The position numbers and the translations under genes were made by a program. Shown here piece after piece: positions 12,401 through 23,810 of a stretch of DNA of 64,000 nt. Each line of letters begins with the position of its first letter. The stretch's first letter is position 1. The stretch comes from Ligula intestinalis (lineage: Eukaryota; Platyhelminthes; Cestoda; Diphyllobothriidea; Diphyllobothriidae). The notes below the pieces were generated by a model. It was not told where the DNA came from and did not search any database. It saw only the letters and a program-made list of their open reading frames with translations. Where the stretch lies: assembly GCA_036362985.1 (NCBI GenBank), contig JAYGXS010000004.1, forward strand, positions 66,517,912 through 66,581,911, written 5' to 3'.

Positions 12401-14580
12401 AAGAAATATATGTTCTGTGTTTGCATAAATATTAGTGCCCTAGAGAGATCTCAAGTGGTAGAAAGGAAAGCTTTTACGATGTTAAAAATATTATTCGCAA
12501 TAAATATGACAAATAATATAAATTTACATCAGATGGCATAAGTATGATGTCAAATAATTGTTGGCAGTTGGTTTGAATATAACCTGTTTAAATTAGGCCT
12601 TAGAATGGTTAGTCACTTAGACAATCGGCTAATACCTATAGTTTAATGATGCTGTCAAGTTGATAATTGAGGAACAAGAAATACACATCCTAGAAAACGG
12701 GGGTTGATTTTCCATTTGTTTTATAATATCCAAATCACATATTCTTTCAGAGCCAAATTAGATTGCCTTCTTATAATATATTGAGTTACAATAAGTTCAC
12801 TTTAAGACAATTAACCGACAACAATAAAAAACTAATTTAAAATGTCTACAAAGAGGATATGCTCACTAAGATTTTAAAATTTATACTAAAACGTGCGACA
12901 AAGTATGAGACATCAATAATTTAAAAAACATTCATCATAATCTTAATAAATCTGACACATTCGCATGTGTCTATATTATATTTAATTAAAAAGCTAATAC
13001 AGTAAATAAATTAATAAAGCTAATACAACTAAATTATGTGAAGATATAACGCTTACAGAGTCCAAAAGTAAAAAAATGCCTCATTAAAAAGAGGGCAAAA
13101 TAATGATAGGCGTATCGCTATTTACTTAATTCTGGAAAGTTTGGCTAACTGCCATAGGCAATCCGAATAAAATTATTTCGATTATTCAGCACATGTATTA
13201 ATATTTTTTGTATGTGTTTGCAACCAACTTGCGAGTTTAAATGGTGCATTTAAACGAACATATTCTGCGCATAAAATTGGGTGACTGAAGACCAATTCTT
13301 TAAATACTGACTGGTATATGTAAACGTTTTATTGGTCTGTATAGGCTGCTTTTTTAATATATATAGTCAAATTAACCGAAAATTTTCAGTTCTTTTCATA
13401 AACCTCTTCGACGATGAGCATTATACGATCTCGGGATAGCTCAAAAAATCAATCAGAAAATTATCAAATAACTTGCCACTTAAAATGGTGAAGGAATTAT
13501 CGCTTATCTTACTAATTTGGCAAACTGGTTCCGTGTTCAAAGTTTAGTCATTATAAAAACCTACACTGTTTATTTAGGAAAAGTAATTGAACAGTATTCT
13601 AATTTATTTTAAAGAGCGCTACCGTGCTTTAAGCATGCAATGACATACCAATCGAAGATCCGATGGAAGCTGAAAAATAAATACAAGATGACTTCCTTAA
13701 TAATATGCATAAATATGCAGTAAAAATAATTAGACTTAGACAAAATATTGAAGACATTCCAATTGAAATTTTTCCGACATGTCCGAAGAACAAAATGCTT
13801 ATTGAAGTATATTTGACGTACAGAGGAGGGCCAGAGCCACTGCTGTAAACATTTTCATTGCAAATGCGGACGACATACCCGCCCACTACTTATAAAGCAC
13901 TTTGTAGGTGAAATACGCCTGAAAATGTCCATTAGAACTAACAAGTCATGATTGATTTTTTGGGCATAAAACACTTTGGTTGTAGTCTCCTGTGCTCGTA
14001 CATAACCGAAACGACAACACAGTATTTTATGATTTTTCGTTACGCCCTTTTTTGGAAGACAAATGACAGGGAATGCGAACGTGGTCATGCCTTGTCCTCA
14101 TGATTGGCAGTGGTTTAGTCTTACCAGTTAGTGACACCTTCCCCACCCCGTCTTAGGACGGCTAAAAATGTTAAGCTTCGCCTAAAGTCGCGGAGCCTCC
14201 CCTCCTGAAATGGTTTCCCAGATAATGTAAAAAGTATGGGCGAAACGCCTTCTTAAAAAACTGTTGTTTTAAGCATGTCTGACACGAATTGCTTTCGTGG
14301 TATGCCCTAGAGGCGAATAGCAATCTTTTTAATCGGGCAAAACTAGTAAACTTTTTCGAGTATATGATTGCTTATTCCTAAGCCGAAAAACGACTGTGGT
14401 TAAATACACTTTTTATGAGACAGAGGAATGCTTTATTTATAATGAATTATTCTAAATTTTGAGCAGAAAATGGCTCCATTCACGAAGAGCGACAAATAAG
14501 GTTAGTAGGCGGTCATGGTAAAAGGTCAAAGGTAAAAGGTCACAGAATACTCAGTTAAAGTTTTATATGATAACCACATC
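9467..14580. other. AT-rich DNA with TTTTAGTTTA-type tracts; no gene recognised
   Basis: T-rich tracts built of TTTAGTTT units lie at about 9530-9600 and 11270-11460. The first shares TTTTGGTTTTATTAG with 63200-63220. From 11.5 to 13.6 kb the DNA is very AT-rich and open frames are short. Minus ORFs at 13629-13886 and 13855-14088 have no recognisable motif. No RNA genes seen. Confidence 0.4.
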
Positions 14581-14582
14581 CA

Positions 14583-15620
14583 CTATGGAGACAGGTCAGC
14601 TTTCAATTTCTAAATTTCTGTTTCTTCACGCCTAATGCAGCGGGCTATTAATTGGACTTTAGATTGCTGATATTCCGATGTACAGCAAGACGTATGACGT
14701 AAACTTTGGCGCATAGTACGGGAAGACTTCGCAGCCATTAGTTCAGAGCGGAGAGGGTGAAAATCCTCACCAAGGATGCGATCAGCAAATTGCTTATCCG
14801 TTTTAGAGTAGCGCTGTACTATAATGTCAGCTAAAAAACATAATAAACACTTGCAGCTCAAGAGAGCATTCGGAGGATACTTCTAAGAATGACCAGGTAT
14901 CTTTTAAGTAAATTTTGCAAAGTAACTGGAGAGCAGTACAGAGTGAGGAATAGAATGCAGGCACCTATTAATTGCCAGATTAGGGCTTGCGGTGTGCGAT
15001 AAGAACGCAAGTGGCAAATGTTATATACAATTTTACGGATTTTAATAAATAAGGTCTTCTATATGAAAATCAAATGTAAGATTGGATGCCAGAATAACAC
15101 AAAGTTACCTGAAAGAGGACACCTCGTTGGGCAGAATGTCAGTGGATGCAGGAATAGGAGAGAGTCACAGTCGAAAAACACACTGGACTGACTTCCGCTC
15201 AGTAAGTATAAGGCCATTTTCTGAGGACCATTTTGAGACATGGTCTAGGCCATCCTTCAGTACTTAGAGATGTATTTTACTTTTAAGAGGATGGCCAAGA
15301 TCTATATCATCAGTATATTTAACGTAGAAACATTCGCTTAGCGATCGTAGTTCGTCAGTGTGGAGAGAGATGAGATGAGGGGATAATATAGCCCCTCGAA
15401 GAACCCCACAGTTGTTGGGAAGAACCATGAATTTTTGCTTGCTGCAATGAAGGAATTGAGTGCAGGAAGTAAAATAATCCCCAAGCCAAGAGACAGCTCA
15501 GACGGGATAGCCGCATGCAGGAGTGCTATAGGTAATATGGATACATCCATCTGGTGGAGGATTTTAGAAAATAAATCTCAAGCATTCTGTCCCAGTAGCT
15601 GGCTTCACCCGTTTGTAACC
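14583..15620 (-). pseudogene. LINE-B reverse transcriptase, C-terminal remnant
   Basis: Three minus-strand pieces align with the sense LINE-B copy at 31.35-32.34 kb. They are FFEGLYYPLISSLSTLTN (degenerate PQG..LSP..F..YT region, 15361-15412), YVKYTDDIDLGHP (the palm YxDD box, about 15.30-15.34 kb) and HPLRSELMAAKSSRTMRQ near the C-terminus (14.70-14.75 kb), equivalent to HPLYSELMVMTPSRAVRR in the other copy. The element is a 5'-truncated non-LTR retrotransposon of the CR1/Jockey-like group. Stops and frameshifts separate the pieces, so it is dead. The endonuclease part is absent, as expected after incomplete reverse transcription. The family name is inferred from layout, not from a database match. 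Confidence 0.7.
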
Positions 15621-15629
15621 TACATATAA

Positions 15630-16719
15630 ATATCTGTAGAGATTTTAATAATTTACAATAAACTTCGTTGGTTCATTTTAATCAAGTTTAGCTAACTTAA
15701 GCCTTAAGGCAGTGGTACAGCGGAATTTCTGTGTCTTATGTCTGCTAGCCGTTTAAAAGTTTACTGATTACAGACAGTCTAAGCAAAGTAGGTGTCTGCT
15801 AAATTTCACAGGAATTGTTTTGATTTCTATTGCAAGTGCTGCTACAATTTAGAAGAAAGATTTTTCCATTGTGTAACCAGCTCTACTCAATTCTTAACAA
15901 AGGCACTGACCATTTGTCAAAATGCGAGTTCCGCGGAGTTTAACGTCTGCATAAGCTTTAGGTTCTACTGATGTTTGATCCCTTTTGCATCTAGGTTGTC
16001 ATAGGGACCGCTGAATTTAATGTCTCTCTCTTACAACAGAAAGAAATAATTGTGAACCTCTCTCATATCTAATAAGTGGACTGCGCACTGATCGCTTAAT
16101 GGTCTTCTGCTCAACTAGGGAGCCTTAAGATCTGAGATTCACACCTCAATTTCAGAATATCTTGGCAGGTAAAATTCTCAAATGATAGTCCAATTTGAAA
16201 ACATTAAAAGATTAAAACGGTCATTGACCATTTATTACAATCTGCTGACGAAATTACAACGTTAAAGAAGGAGACATATCACGATTCCTTTGCAGAAAAA
16301 TTGGATTTAACTCTTGATTTTTTCTAGCTGGTAACAAGAAATGAAAACAAGAGGGTAAGATAAACATGCGACAGTCGAGGGACAGGGAGGTTTAGTGGCG
16401 ATGCCAGCGAAAAAGTAGTTTGCGTTCTTGCTTTTTTTACGATGTCATTATGGGTTTCTGAGAGGAGGTTGGTAAAGCGAACTAAGAAAGATGCCCGCTG
16501 ATGAAAGTTGAGAGTGAATATTAGGTGTGCAGAAGGGTAGTTGGCGAGCGTACGTCAGCTTTCGGTAAATTCGTATCGGGCCAATGAGAATTGGGTGCAA
16601 GTTGAAGCGTGTTTGTCTCTTCGTACAAGTGATTCATGGAAATGTGGAGAGTTGATAAAACAAGACTGCTTATGAAAGCAGGGTGAAGTGGAGCCAGCCT
16701 AGGGGAGAGAGGAGGGGGG
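15630..16719. other. No gene recognised
   Basis: Only short ORFs without motifs. A G/A-rich segment lies near 16.34-16.45 and 16.68-16.73 kb. The downstream boundary is the start of PLE-like sequence. Confidence 0.4.
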
Positions 16720-17160
16720 AGAGACAAACAGAGCGCAAACTAGTGCATGCCGCAAAGTGACTGTGAGCCACGCCAGACGCGCAGCTTGTAGGGAGCGTCT
16801 TTGTGCACACAACGCCAGCTTAATCAACCTGATAGCGGTCGCTTCTGCTGTTGCTAGTAGGCGCTAACGCAGGAATATTGAATAGTTTTGTGGGACTCTA
16901 GATCTTTCGAAACAATTCATTCAGGGCCACACAATGTCCGAAATCAACCCTATGCGCCGCAATAGAGGTGTTTATGCTCATGACTTCACCTTTTCTCGAC
17001 ATGCCGGAGTTGTTCCTTTATTATTTTGGATAGGTGCCGACTCGTGTGACCAATATAATCTGTTCCATAGGAGCAATTAAGGGAGTAGATGCACATGGAG
17101 GTTTTCTGTGCTGGTAACCTATTTTACATTCCCATGTAATATTGGGTTGATGCGAACAAT
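16720..17160 (-). pseudogene. Penelope-like element remnant (GIY-YIG and 3' region)
   Basis: The block 17010-17100 is closely similar to the GIY-YIG coding region at 52750-52850 (shared GGATAGG.GCCGACTCGTG, then GACCAATATAA, then AGTAGATGCACATGGAGG). The block 16770-16890 matches the 3' region at 52500-52620 (CGCTTCTGCTGTTGCTAGTAG type). Order and strand agree with the better-preserved PLE, so this is a second, more degraded copy of the same family. The coding frame is broken. A GIY-YIG nuclease would nick target DNA for element insertion; nothing functional remains. Confidence 0.65.
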
Positions 17161-17723
17161 AAAACCTGCTCCAAAGGAGCAGGACTACGGTTGGTGATGT
17201 GAGATAGGGGCGGGGGTTAGTTAGCCTTGCACATGGACCCTCGTAATTGAGGCATCCAGGTTAAATTGGCTACCGATACTAGCCGCAGTGGAATATCTAC
17301 CCTCTAGCCAGTTTCTTACTCTTTTTATTGGCAAAGGTTGTGACCTGGCTGTCGGCCCAATTTAATTGGTGGTCGTAATCGAGTACTCTAGAACACGTGA
17401 TTTCGGCTGCATCGGCAGCGAATAACGCCCTTGTGTTCGTTTCGGCGGAAGGCAATAGTGGTAATGTCTGGCTTAGCTGATTTGCTTTACTTTAACAAAA
17501 TCACTTTATAAGACATCCTTGCCCAGATTAGAACTGCTTGGGGTGACAGACGTCAAGTCAGTTTAAATAGACGTCCCTCCCCAAAGGCAACCAGATATTT
17601 TAAAAACTCTCATTAATATGTCCGGTCAACAAAGTATTAGTTTATCTAGCCAATTTTCTAACCACTTCTCTCAACCAGTTGGTGTTATGCTCTAAAGACT
17701 AATAGTTGGGTGAAATTTGACGA
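17161..17723. other. No confident feature; possibly PLE-internal
   Basis: The segment lies between two antisense PLE remnants and may be interior sequence of one of them. ORFs are short. A TGCTCCAAAGGAGCAGGAC palindrome-like string occurs near 17170. Confidence 0.3.
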
Positions 17724-18600
17724 TTGTGTAAGAGTAAGAGCGGGCTGCGACACAAAGGTTTGCGTTTCGCTTTCCTCTTGCTGCTGCGTGTTCAGCCGTA
17801 CGTGTCTTATGTAATTTTAAATATTTTCCAGCGTACATTTTTGTCCACAACTGCACCAGATTCAGCGAGCGACTGCACCTGTTTTTTAAGACTCAGAGAA
17901 TCTTTTATCTCCATTATTTTCTTCCTTAAAATTACCTCTGGCCTTTGTGCAACACCTAGTCCAAATAGTGTTAAAAGGCTGTTAACGGTTTCCGATATGG
18001 TTTTGACATACGGCTGTCGTAAGCAAACTAAGGGGTTATGCAGCCTGTTTTCTTATTTCGTTTCCATATGTATCTGTTGAAAAATCTGCTTGGTTACCTA
18101 TTCAATCTGAGCAACCATCGAAGACATAATGACTCAGACCCATTGCATTCCGGTTCACATCAGTGCGTCTGCAACTGCCTTGATGACTGAGTTAGATGGT
18201 TACTGTTCAATTGCACTAAGTATCTTGTGTTTGCCGATGTCCTCAACAATTCAGTTTTTGGGCCAAAAAAAATATTTGCACTAGAGCAGGACATCAAGCA
18301 AGAGCAGCTAGTTAATTTTTCCCTCTTCCATCGTAAATTGAATGTCGGGATTAAAGGCATTGACGATTTCTTTGAATGCCGGCGCCTAATCCTGTTCAAA
18401 GAGGATGAATATATCCTCTAAATATCGAGCCCATATTTTCATATGTGCTGTCAGAAGGATACTGACCGCAATCTTTGCATGATTGCTCCTTATATGATTT
18501 CGAAATCAGTGAACCAGTCGGTGTGCCGTCAAACCTTATATATGTCTACGGAAAGAACTTAAAGATTTAAAGGACTTTTGCGCCCCTCTCGCGACTCTCC
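17724..18600 (-). pseudogene. Penelope-like element, second family (RT end plus linker)
   Basis: Minus-strand fragments read NAFNPDIQFTMEE, LLLLDVLL and SNSVIKAVADA, which correspond to the end of a PLE reverse transcriptase palm/thumb (compare NQAHPSIEFKLEMET and LPFLDVLLCRRPDG at 53.3 kb). Further downstream, 17770-18080 is homologous at nucleotide level to 61640-61900, which ends in a recognisable GIY-YIG segment (shared TTGCTGCTGCGTGTTCAGC). Several frames are needed to read it, so it is inactive. The RT primes on nicked target DNA and the C-terminal endonuclease makes the nick. The N-terminal half of the RT is not recognisable here. Confidence 0.6.
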
Positions 18601-19343
18601 ACCCCGTTGTATTAACATTGTAAGATTATTTTAATGGCCTATTTCTCTGATGGTATTTTCACGTGAGAACCGGCAAAGTCAAGTTGCCAAAATGTTTATT
18701 AATGCTGTCGAATGACGGGAATATTTGTCATTATCTGCGTAAGAGTTGCCATTTCTGAACATCTTTGAACAGTGTTTGCTGGTAAAATCGAATGCCTTAG
18801 ATTGGCTTTAGTTTTGAGCAGTGAAAAAACGAATTACTGATGCACGATATTTCTTGGCCATCACTTTTGTGACGTTTTTACTGTTGCGAATTGCAGCAGA
18901 ACGACTATAATAAATAAACCATCAATACAAGACTCATACAGGAATTTTTGTCCGTCAACGGTAAGTTCCGTAAACACCTATGCTCCCTCTAACCCCAGAA
19001 TCGAGTAAAACAGAAATGATGTTAATGAGATGACTGGTGGCGATCTTTGGGCAAGAAAAAATGAAAATAAGTAAAATTCCGTAAATATTTATTCTTCTGC
19101 ATTATTCTGTAGGTCTGTAAATAGCAACTGGTTGGTTTTTTTGGCAACGGAGGACAAAGACCAACAGATACAGGCAGAAAAGTCTCCACTACCCCCCTCT
19201 TTCGATTTATTTGACGTTTTCTGACGAGTGATGTAACCGATAGTGGCCTGTCCGTTCAGTTGACAAACGATTCCCCATTCGAGTGGCCTGATTGGTTTGT
19301 GAAGAGCCTGTGGGATATGGAGTTAATTGAACGTCGGGGTCAA
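18601..19343. other. No gene recognised
   Basis: Short ORFs only. The last ~140 bp lead into a repeat that recurs at 22262. Confidence 0.35.
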
Positions 19344-19699
19344 CGATGTGGGATACGATATGGTCCAGCCAGATAATAGGCGATAGAACGTATCCCAACC
19401 TGTATAAGCTAGTTGAATAGAATAAGGCGTGGAAGGCCATAGTGTCAGGGAGAATTTACTAAGATAGGAACAAGCATAGAATGTAAGCAATAGGAGAAGT
19501 GATTCAAGACGAGTGCACGCCAGCCATGAATGAGCCGGAGTCCAGAAGTCTGCAACCGAACAGTAAGCCGTTGGCTCTGGAAGTGACTGGGTGTAAACAA
19601 CTCCACCTACACTGGCCTTGCGAAGTGGGTGGTCAGTGAGCCAGACAGAGAATGACCTTGAAAGGTTTGTCACCGCGGCGTCCGAGGGAAGCATGGCTT
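19344..19699. repeat. Direct repeat R1, copy 1
   Basis: The block begins GATGTGGGATACGAT and contains AAGCTAGTTGAATAGAATAA, GGCGTGGAAGGCCATAGTGT and CAGGGAGAATTTACTAAG. It recurs with few changes at 22262-22712. Identity is high across the first ~200 bp and falls towards the right end. Minus ORFs of 77 and 123 codons cross it, but I recognise no domain. Copy 2 adjoins a PLE C-terminus, so R1 may be part of that PLE family. Confidence 0.75.
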
Positions 19700-20281
19700 A
19701 GAAATACAAGGTCGCTACATGTCTGTTGGTGCCTCAGTAGTGCCGTATATTGCGTCCTAGCCAAAGAATCTTCATCCTACTCGGCCCATGTACTGCGATG
19801 ACCAGTAGATAATGCTCTGTCAGTTTCCATAGGGGGGCCGATGAACGGGATGAAATAAACAGAGTGGCTTATATCATGTATCTGCAACAAATTAACTCAT
19901 TAGCTCCGAGAAGGTGGGTTGCCCGATAGTCTAGCTGCTGACTACTTCGGCACGTCCGCAGGTGACGCATAGTGAAGCGGCCTTAAGTTACGGTTAGCTT
20001 CAAAATAACCAGACTCTCAGGTCTGGCAAATAATTATTCAGAGACCAACAGCAACAGTGCTACCAGGGTACGGTGGGCTTAGTTCTAGCACGACAAAAGC
20101 CTATAGCATATCAGACAGCCCGAAGACGGCAGCATGACATGGCGGTCATGAACCGTCATTAAATAAGTTCGCTTATCATCACATTTAGCCAAAGCGCTAG
20201 AGGAGAAAACCTCGAACAAACAATCCGAGCGGCTGTTGGGACCCTTCTATACTCATAATTACTAATCAACCTCATGAAACA
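19700..20281. other. No gene recognised
   Basis: Moderately GC-rich compared with neighbours. No motif or element end identified before the RTE-like relic begins. Confidence 0.35.
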
Positions 20282-21556
20282 ATGTCCAATATCAGTGAAA
20301 AGATTTATGCTACGGCGTCTACGGTAACCAACGCGCTCCGCAACCCTGGTCCAGTGGTGCAAGCGAATAGTTTGCGATCTGGACTACTCAATCGGTATCG
20401 GCCAATTGGTATTGGATGCTGGAATGTGCGAAAGTTCCTGATCGCTGGAACCCAAATACTTACAGTACGTAGTCTTTTTCAGGACAACGTAAATGTCTGC
20501 TGCCCGTATAAGGTTCAAATTCCGGACTAAGGTGCTCGGGAAATAAAGATGCCGGGAGAAAATTCACACCACCCTATAATAATGTGACCATTTGACTCCT
20601 CCGGTAGACATGTTGTGGCGATCGCCCTCTCGCAATATGTAAATCGTGCCCTACTGCCTTGGAAGCCATTCTACGAACGGATGGCTTACGTCGACTGAAG
20701 AGTCACTTCACAAACATATCGATCATCTCCGCGTTCGGAACAACCTCCGCTGCTAACTATCGCGATAAGGAGACGTTTTATTTGCAGCTGCAAGCATGCT
20801 TTGAAAGGCCGTGATCTGATGATTGTAACCGAGGGTGTGAATTGCCGGAATAGACCTGGTGACTCCACAAACAGTCATCTTACTAGCCAATTTGAACTTG
20901 GTACTTGATGTGAGAATGGTGAAATATTACGTAACTTTGTTTTATCAGAACCGGCTTTTTTACGAACACCGCAACAAACGTCGGCTAACCTGGTATTCAA
21001 ACGACGGTCAAAAGCCCAGTCAGATTGACTACATTTTAGACAATTCAAGGCCTCGCAGCTGCGTTCATGATAGCAGATCTTTGCTTAGTGTCGAGACTGG
21101 CAATATCCATAGGTCTGACCTTGTTGGGACACACTTGGAAGATTAGCTCCCATCTGCGCCCAAAATACACGCACTAGACGTCTCGATGTCGCCTCGGCAA
21201 TGCTGAATTGCCGAGGCCCTGAGTAGAGAAATACGATCCCATTTTACAACTCGAGCTGATGGAGATCAAAGAAGCCAATAGTTATCACTGAAAATATCAG
21301 TCTATGAGGTAACTTAGAAAGCTCTTGGATACACCCTGCAACGCCACAGTAATTTGACCTACAGAAGAAGAACTTGTCTGCTCAGACATCTCAAGCGGAG
21401 TGCCGTAGTGATTATTATTTCCGCCAATTCAGAAAGATGACGGCAAAATCGCTTGGGAGGACCGGAAGAAATACTGGACTTAAAAGTAACTTTTTTTGGA
21501 GCAGGCCTCGGAAGTGTGTGATATTCGAACTCTCTATCAGTCTATCTGGAAAATAA
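20282..21556 (+). pseudogene. RTE-like LINE, AP-endonuclease relic
   Basis: The plus strand reads IGIGCWNVRKFLIAGTQ at 20411-20461, the start of an exonuclease-endonuclease-phosphatase fold as found in RTE/BovB-type LINEs and CFDP2-like proteins. It continues with a KVQIPD segment. About 600 bp on come LTWYSNDGQKPSQIDYIL (20.98-21.04 kb) and SRSLLSVETGNIHRSDLVG (21.07-21.13 kb), the C-terminal IDYIL and SD(H) regions. The catalytic His of the usual SDH is replaced by Leu in SDL. The linker towards the RT is visible at about 21.37-21.55 kb. The polypeptide is broken by several stops, the reverse transcriptase is absent, and the element is inactive. Confidence 0.7.
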
Positions 21557-21605
21557 TATGCGCAAATGTTTGAGGTCCATATATCTTATCGTTTTTATCA
21601 TCCCC

Positions 21606-21648
21606 CGAAGAAGAAGAAGAAGAAGAAGAAGAAGAAGAAGAAGAAGAC
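21606..21648. repeat. (AAG)n microsatellite
   Basis: About 14 uninterrupted AAG units, situated just beyond the 3' end of an antisense PLE remnant. Confidence 0.95.
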
Positions 21649-21679
21649 GAAGGTTCAAGGGCATGGACCGAGTTATATT

Positions 21680-21725
21680 GGGACTGACGTTTCGGACACT
21701 CTCTTGTTTCCATCGTCAGAGTAAC
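21680..21725 (-). ncRNA. Hammerhead-like motif, PLE-associated
   Basis: On the minus strand: CTGACGA, then TGGAAACAAGAGAGTGTCC, then GAAACGTCAG. The CUGANGA and GAAA core halves are intact, a GGA/UCC stem closes stem II after an extra U, and the flanks CTGACG/CGTCAG are complementary. The latter could instead form a plain 6-bp hairpin, so a ribozyme fold is plausible but not unique. Confidence 0.5.
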
Positions 21726-22258
21726 GTGGTGGTTGTTCTTGCTTGCCCTGCTGCATGCCTGTTATTAAATCCGTGTTCAGCGCACGAACTTTGACCAGCC
21801 TGTTCGCTGCTGACTGCCCGTGATATTGACCGCTGGGGGTTCGTGTGACCTCTGTCCCCTTAGCGGCTGTCTTAATTGTTGGCAAGTCAGTGCGCTTACT
21901 GGCCTGTCCCTCGTCCACCGACGGACTAATTAGTTGTTGGTGCCCGCATAAGTTCATATCAACCTTGTGTGCGCGGTAGCGATGAGGTAGTGTTCCACGC
22001 TGGTCACCTGGTCCCTGGCCGACCCCTTTCCTATCTTCCTCTGATCTCAGTTGTACTTCATTCTTGTGTCTTTTTCGCCATCCTGTTAGCCTTTTTCAAA
22101 CTGACTCGAGGCGTTTGCGTACCGCCTGATAAGCAGGATGAAGGTCTATGGCTCTGTTAAGTGTGCCAGTCGAAGACCAACATTCCAGCAGAAGTCTAGC
22201 CAGAAGTCTAGCTCGGCCTATTATCCTTGCATTGCCGAAGGCGAAGGTGTCGTCTAAT
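21726..22258 (-). pseudogene. Penelope-like element, C-terminal tail and 3' region
   Basis: The minus strand reads LLLECWSSTGTLNRAIDLHP followed by AYQAVRKRLESV (about 22.10-22.19 kb). This corresponds to the segment that follows the GIY-YIG core in this PLE group; the plus copy at 25.64-25.69 kb reads WFSDTYSVNRHLDLPAAYKV. Downstream on the minus strand come about 370 bp of non-coding 3' sequence and then the hammerhead-like motif. The GIY-YIG core itself is not recognisable upstream, where R1 copy 2 begins. A 5'-truncated or rearranged copy. Confidence 0.6.
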
Positions 22259-22261
22259 ACA

Positions 22262-22712
22262 TATGTGGGATACGATGTGGTCCAGCCAGACAGTAGGCGA
22301 TAGAACGTAGCCCAACATGTATAAGCTAGTTGAATAGAATAAGGCGTGGAAGGCCATAGTGTCAGGGAGAATTTACTAAGGTAGGAACAAGCGTAGTATG
22401 TAAGCAATAGGGGAAGTGACTTCCAGACGAGTGCAGTCCAGAGTCGCATTCCGGCAAGTCGATCACCAGGTCTGGAGGTCTGCAACCAAACAGTGAGTCG
22501 TCGGCTCTGGAAGTTAATGAGCGTAAACAAACCGTCCTCATCTTGGGCACTGGTCTCACCTTGAGAAGTGGTTGGCTAGTGAGACTAGACCACCTTGAGA
22601 AGGCCAGATGGGAGTGACCTTGAATGGAGGCCTTGACTATGGTGTCTTGCGGACGCGTGTCGTCACGCCAGACATGACCTAGTCCGCGCGTCGTCCGAGG
22701 AAAGCATGACTA
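22262..22712. repeat. Direct repeat R1, copy 2
   Basis: Same sequence as 19344-19699 with extra DNA near its right end, ending GTCCGAGGAAAGCATGACTA (copy 1: GTCCGAGGGAAGCATGGCTT). It abuts the PLE C-terminal remnant on its left. Confidence 0.75.
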
Positions 22713-22816
22713 AAAAAAGGGGTCGCGCTAAGTCAATGACTACGGGCGCTACACAAGAGCGGGTTTGGTCACACAGTTTATAAACTCCTAGATCGGATCA
22801 GATAGCCTCGTTGGGC

Positions 22817-22843
22817 TATATATATATATATATATATATATAT
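22817..22843. repeat. (TA)n microsatellite
   Basis: About 13 TA dinucleotides in a row, preceded by TTGGGC and followed by TGAAGATG. Confidence 0.95.
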
Positions 22844-23459
22844 GAAGATGTGATGGGACAAACCTTTCAAAACATTCATCTAGCCTGCATCTGTTAATCT
22901 CTAGCTGTCAACTCGACAATACCGACTGAATGGCTGCCTAATTCTCACAATTCATTGTCACTTGTATCGTCAAAGTCTTGGCCCCCGTTGACCGTCTGTA
23001 GTATCGTGTCCACCCCCGGTTTGTCATTGTTTGTTTTACCTGTGTTAAGGTTGGTCGCGGCGATATCTATTGGAGGTCGCGTTAGCCACCTGTTGTATCG
23101 CAACGACTCGCGTCTCACCGTGGCCTACTTCACCCTGTAAACATTGGCTGTATAGCTATTTGGCAACGACATTGAGAGTTATTTAAAAAGACTGAAAAAA
23201 AAACCTTCGATAAACAAAACCAAAGTTTTATTTATGCCATGGAAGAACCCCAATATAAGTAAAAGGAGTTAAAAATACATCATTTACGAAACCCAAAAAT
23301 ATAATATTAATTTGATGAAAATCAGGTTAAACTATGTTTAACGAATCACACTGATTTTCAAAAACGAATGGATGAGAAGTGTGGCGTTCCAGGTATTTGC
23401 ATAAATGAAGAAGAAGGGCTGTCGAGCACTAGAGCGATTTGTTGATTTTTTCGAGATTT
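22844..23459. other. No gene recognised
   Basis: A 61-codon plus ORF at 22955-23140 has no recognisable motif. AT-rich beyond 23.16 kb. Confidence 0.35.
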
Positions 23460-23810
23460 CGGGCACATGCGGGAGCAGCGTCAGAAATATAAGCGTCCAC
23501 GAAAAACACGCAATAGTTATAGGGGACAGAAACCACTAAAACGTTCTACAGGGGAGGGAAGGGAACCGGAATCATAGTTTTACTTGACTGAGCTTTCGGA
23601 GTCTTTCTGGACTCCATCGTCAGAGATAAAGGTGTCCACGAAAAGCAAGCAACAGCCGATCAGGGCAGGAACCAATGAATTTATAACTTTCGCTTGTTTC
23701 TCGTGGACGTATCTATCTCTAAGGATGGAATTCTGAACGAACCCAAAAGCGCAGAACGATAAACCAACTGATCCGTTGCTCGACAAGCGTTCTTCCTTAG
23801 TTATGCAAGA
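23460..23810 (-). repeat. Cluster of inverted and direct repeats around a hammerhead-like motif
   Basis: The block GTCCACGAAAAGCAAGC (23634-23650) reappears as its complement GCTTGTTTCTCGTGGAC (23692-23708) and, in direct orientation, as GTCCACGAAAAACACGC near 23493. A GTCAGAAATATAAGCG string precedes the direct copy just as GTCAGAGATAAAGGT precedes the first, so two hammerhead-type 3' units may lie side by side. AACTGATCCGTTGCTCGAC (23764-23782) has a close relative near 26154. Confidence 0.55.
23583..23626 (-). ncRNA. Hammerhead-like motif with strong stem II
   Basis: Minus strand: CTGACGA, one extra T, GGAGTC, loop CAGAAA, GACTCC, GAAAGCTCAGTC. Stem II is a perfect 6-bp hairpin between the two core halves. 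The additional U before stem II departs from the canonical core, so activity is uncertain. Confidence 0.5.

Noticed and set aside
21558..21794. ORF with an arginine run
   Set aside because: The arginines come from the AAG microsatellite read in another frame; the rest overlaps the antisense PLE 3' end.
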